Source of the DNA: Trema orientale | Taxonomy: Eukaryota; Streptophyta; Magnoliopsida; Rosales; Cannabaceae | Length of the DNA: 64,000 nt | Direction: 5' to 3' | Assembly (NCBI GenBank): GCA_002914845.1 | Contig: JXTC01000088.1 | Span: 400,682-464,681 of the forward strand | In this document: positions 61,155 through 64,000 of the stretch, in pieces | Layout of the letters: each line of letters begins with the position of its first letter | Position numbering within the stretch: position 1 is the first letter of the stretch | Program-made: the position numbers and the translations under genes | The notes under the pieces: model-generated | The model's input: only the letters and a program-made list of their open reading frames with translations | Database searches by the model: none | What the model was told of the DNA's origin: nothing

Positions 61155-61420
61155 ATTCGGTCCTCAAAATATTACATAGTTGGTGATGATGCTGATGAAT
61201 GGAACAACCGGGCCAACTATCCATCTTGCTTAACAAAATATATGGTGTGAACTTTTTGCTTTTATACTTTGATCTATAACATGCTTGTACATTATAATTT
61301 GCTACAACAAGAGTGTCCAAGTATCAAAGCAAAAGGTCATTATTTTTGAGAAAAATGAATGTGACTAACTAAACCAATTGTTTCTTTGTTTCTTCTTGCT
61401 TTGTCAAGTTAGAAGACAGA
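61155..61420 (+). pseudogene. Phytocyanin fragment (exon 1 plus intron)
   Basis: 61163-61240 matches exon 1 of the phytocyanin at 40880 (YVVGDDADEWNNRANYPSCL against YVVGDGDEWNSQANFLSWS, with a small insertion that alters the frame). The following ~170 bp match its intron (CCAATTGTTTCTTTGTTTCTTCTTGCTTTG against CCAACTGTTTCTTTGTCTCTTCTTGCTTTG). Exon 2 is absent. It is a dispersed partial copy, 20 kb from the source. Confidence 0.85.
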
Positions 61421-61442
61421 AAACTAGCCAACTGGTTTCATT

Positions 61443-61553
61443 GCATGGTTATAATTTATTGTCAAACGATGGGGAAACGGCATGGTTATAATTTATTGTC
61501 AAACGATGGGGAAACGGCATGGTTATAATTTATTGTCAAACGATGGGGAAACG
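61443..61553. repeat. Three perfect 37-bp tandem repeats
   Basis: Units at 61443-61479, 61480-61516 and 61517-61553, each starting GCATGGTTATAATTTATTG, are identical. They end 13 bp from the stop codon of the minus-strand glycosyltransferase, so they would lie in its 3' UTR. Confidence 0.97.
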
Positions 61554-61566
61554 GCTTAACTCTATA

Positions 61567-63099
61567 TCAAGCACTTCTTCTCTCTGATTTTGAGATTATT
61601 TCTTCTCTATGTGACAGAATAGAAGCAACAAAATCATCCATGGCTTTAAGAGCAGACCCTTTATGTTCTCCCTCCTCTTTCACGGCTGCTCTAATCTGCA
61701 ACTTAACCTCATTAGCTCTCTTCTTCATCTCCCCACCTTCACCATCTCTATCCATCACCAACTCAATCACCTGCTTCACTTGATCTCCAACAACAGCACC
61801 CTGAGCTCCCCTAGTCAGCTCCACACTCACACCTTTCTCCTCCGCCAACATCTTCGAATTATACGCCTGCTCCGCCGCCAATGGCCACCCGATAATCGGC
61901 ACCCCCTGGCTCAAGCTCTCCATCACCGAATTCCACCCGCAATGGCTTAGAAACCCCCCAACACTTCCGTGGGCCAAAATGTCCAACTGTGGCGCCCAAT
62001 TCCTCACCAACAAGCCCCGGTTCTTCGCCTTCGCTCGCTCTTCGAACCCTTCCGGCAACCACTCTGGCCTAAATTCTCCTCTCAAATCGAATCCGAACGG
62101 AGGCCTAATCACCCAGACGAAAGGCTTTTCACTCTTCTCCAATCCGATTGCCAATTCCATCATCTGGGCAGCTCCAATTGTGTTCTGGGAACCGAATGAG
62201 ATGTACAGAACTGACTGAGGTTCTTGTGAATCAAGCCACTCGAACAGCTTCTGAGCTGATATACCGAGTTCTTTACTCACCCTCTGTTTCGAAATACTCG
62301 AAACGGAGGAGGAAGGTGAAAACGACGAGTCGTTCAGTGCAGCCGGGGGAAGAAGCGGGCCGACGCACCAAACGGGTCGTTTTATCAAACCCCGGAGGAT
62401 TTCGATCCCGAAGGGTTCGATTTCCTCGACTGTGTAACACAACCAGGAGTGAGATTTCAGAGAAAGCGAGATCTGGGGTTGGAAGAATCTCGACCATGGA
62501 TCTGAACCGTCGGCCGCTCTCAAGTACGGATGCAGCTGAGATCGGTGAAAACGGCACCGTTTTGGGAACCCGGGCGCCTCGAACTCGTCGGACTCTGTTT
62601 TCCGGTGCGGGAGGTTTTGCCAGACGGAGGCGTAGGCCGCAGAGCCGTATGCGCCGCCGGTGGTGAAAGTAACGTTGACGGTGTCGAAGCTCTTGGCCAC
62701 GTCGACGGCCCAGCCGAGAAACACGTCGGATACGATACAAAGCGGCGGCCGGCCATGTTTTCCGACGGATTCGAGGATGAAGTCCCGGCAAGGAGCTTCG
62801 AGGCTCCGTGAGGCGTGGAAGAGGTCGACTACTCTGGAGAGGGGCAAATTCTCGGTGGTTTCAGTGTCTGGGGGCAGTCCATGGTCGGAGCTGGAGAAGG
62901 GTAGCTCGGCGAAGTGGATATCGGAGTCGGAGGAGGATCGCCGGAGGTAATGGACGTTGCGCTTGGTGGTGGCGATGATGAGGGCGAAGCCTGTTCTTTG
63001 GTGGATTTGTTTCGCTAAAGCTAGGAATGGTATGAGATGGCCATGAGCCATGAATGGCAACATCACGATGTAATCATGGTGAGGCTGAGAAGAACCCAT
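61567..63099 (-). CDS. UDP-glycosyltransferase, UGT92A-like
   Basis: A single intronless frame of 510 codons from the ATG at 63099 (MGSSQPHHDYIVMLPFMAHG); an upstream extension to 63132 lacks an ATG in frame. The enzyme is a family-1 GT-B glycosyltransferase that moves sugar from a UDP-sugar to a small acceptor. The N-terminal acceptor half contains the catalytic-type His in FMAHGHLIPFLALA and the segment ELPFSSSDHGLPPDTE typical of group UGT92. The complete 44-residue PSPG box spans residues 368-411, beginning WAPQLDILAHGSVGGFLSHC and ending PLAAEQ; the final Gln is usual for UDP-glucose users. The acceptor is unknown. GC content of the coding region is clearly higher than its surroundings. 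The 3' UTR would include a 37-bp triplicated repeat. Confidence 0.96.
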   Translation of the reverse strand: MGSSQPHHDYIVMLPFMAHGHLIPFLALAKQIHQRTGFALIIATTKRNVHYLRRSSSDSDIHFAELPFSSSDHGLPPDTETTENLPLSRVVDLFHASRSLEAPCRDFILESVGKHGRPPLCIVSDVFLGWAVDVAKSFDTVNVTFTTGGAYGSAAYASVWQNLPHRKTESDEFEAPGFPKRCRFHRSQLHPYLRAADGSDPWSRFFQPQISLSLKSHSWLCYTVEEIEPFGIEILRGLIKRPVWCVGPLLPPAALNDSSFSPSSSVSSISKQRVSKELGISAQKLFEWLDSQEPQSVLYISFGSQNTIGAAQMMELAIGLEKSEKPFVWVIRPPFGFDLRGEFRPEWLPEGFEERAKAKNRGLLVRNWAPQLDILAHGSVGGFLSHCGWNSVMESLSQGVPIIGWPLAAEQAYNSKMLAEEKGVSVELTRGAQGAVVGDQVKQVIELVMDRDGEGGEMKKRANEVKLQIRAAVKEEGEHKGSALKAMDDFVASILSHREEIISKSERRSA

Positions 63100-64000
63100 C
63101 TCTGGTTTTGCTTTCTGTTCCAAGACGAGCACCCATTTTATAGCAAAACATAATCAACTTATAGTGACCCTTCTTATGTTATGTTAACTTTGCATAAAAA
63201 GTAGTAAATTAAAGTTTGTATACACCCAATTCTTAAATCTAACGATTTTAGCTAGAAATCCTAGAATACCTCATTTGGAGATTTCTAATAGCTTAGATAA
63301 ACATTAGGATGGAGTTGAGATTGGTGCATGTGTCAATTTCAAAATGAGCTTGTGAAGAAAGACGTGTATTATTTTCGACTACGTGGAGATCGAGGGTTCA
63401 CTAGTTGAAGAGCCGAAAATTAGAGAATGAGGAGTGCAAAATTTATATCGTCAGAAGAAGAATTGCGTATGAACCATTGTTCTATCTAAGCTTCTATTCT
63501 AATTTCTGGCTCTCTCTGGATAGATGTAAAGTCTTGACTATTTAACCGAAAACAAGAAGAAAAAGACAGTAAAATAGGACGGCCTTCAGGTCACTCATAT
63601 TCGGTGTTTGTTCTGGACCGTCGATATCTTCGTTCAGTAGTAACCGACGTACCATACTCTTTGTTTTTTGTTTTTTATTTTTATTAAACAAGGGTGGCTG
63701 GCTGCTTAACATAACAAAACCCTAAAACTCATTATATAAGATACCATTTTTATCCCAACCCACGTCATGACCCAAGTCAAAAAAAAAAAAAAAAATTGAA
63801 GCCTTCACATAAATTTCAGAACAACTAGTAAAGACTAGATTATTATTGTTCTTTTGAAATGTTACAATGGAATGTCAAATTTGTATGATTTTTTTTTTTT
63901 CAACAATTAATCCACACCTTGCCTAATAACATTACTTTCAGACAAATTTACGTATAAATCGCTAATATTTACCAATTTTATTTGAACTAGAATTATTCTC
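63100..64000. other. Upstream of the glycosyltransferase
   Basis: A minus-strand TATAAAA-like box lies near 63135-63141. Beyond it the sequence is AT-rich, with no gene recognised up to the window end. Confidence 0.4.

Noticed and set aside
60763-61320. 185-codon minus-strand frame as a full gene
   Set aside because: Its upper half is antisense to the phytocyanin relic; only the last ~190 bp look possibly exonic, and these are listed at low confidence.
62148-62811. Long plus- and minus-strand frames (up to 172 codons) overlapping the UGT
   Set aside because: Shadows of the GC-rich glycosyltransferase coding region; the UGT frame has the full PSPG box.
63100-63132. Eleven-residue N-terminal extension of the UGT
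   Set aside because: It has no ATG in frame; the ATG at 63099 gives the usual family N-terminus.

Overview
This is a stretch of plant nuclear chromosome, AT-rich between genes, with spliced genes, 5' leader introns and many short transposable elements. Every conserved protein has a clear plant counterpart: RPN3, phosphatidylinositol synthase, TRAPPC2L, a UBE2O-type E2, ABORTED MICROSPORES, a phytocyanin, a PEARLI-4 protein and a UGT92-like glycosyltransferase. The organism is a eudicot; the style of genes and MITEs suggests a woody or herbaceous rosid, but I cannot name the species. There is no bacterial or organellar segment, no CRISPR array and no recognisable RNA gene.

Layout. 1-7.1 kb: a tandem cluster of FAD-dependent monooxygenase genes (3' end of one copy at the window edge, a decayed copy carrying a DNA-transposon remnant, then one intact six-exon gene). 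9.0-11.9 kb: RPN3 (+). 13.3-15.4 kb: phosphatidylinositol synthase (-). 17.5-18.7 kb: an RPN3-derived fragment and a small TRIM-like LTR element. 19.0-20.8 kb: TRAPPC2L (-). 21-24 kb: MITEs and AT-rich spacer. 24-30.2 kb: a large UBE2O-like ubiquitin-conjugating enzyme (+). 30.2-33.6 kb: spacer with an odd ACGAC-rich tract. 33.6-34.1 kb: a DUF1279 membrane protein (-). 35.2-40.1 kb: transposon debris (Harbinger-like exons, a long foldback hairpin, a Ty3/gypsy-like gag fossil). 40.9-41.6 kb: a phytocyanin (+). 42.0-44.5 kb: an intact AMS-type bHLH gene (-), followed at 47.4-49.1 kb by a tandem pseudogene copy. 50.7-56.4 kb: a dense zone of SINE, hAT-like and Mutator-like MITE insertions. 58.0-60.5 kb: a PEARLI-4 family gene (+). 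61.6-63.1 kb: an intronless UDP-glycosyltransferase (-).

The genes do not form a pathway. They are mostly housekeeping functions (proteasome lid, phosphoinositide synthesis, vesicle tethering, ubiquitylation) interspersed with lineage-variable families (monooxygenase, UGT, phytocyanin) and one pollen/tapetum regulator. The main story is genome dynamics. Two tandem duplications each kept one intact gene beside a copy that lost internal exons by deletion. In the bHLH duplication the undisturbed copy preserves the empty target sites of a MITE and a SINE, which gives their relative ages. I found no convincing undescribed molecular system. The best leads are a probable GC-AG intron beside a CT microsatellite, an exon-encoded duplicated Cys motif in the PEARLI-4 protein, a ~270-bp-arm hairpin element, 9-bp-TSD MITEs, and the unexplained ACGAC-rich tracts.
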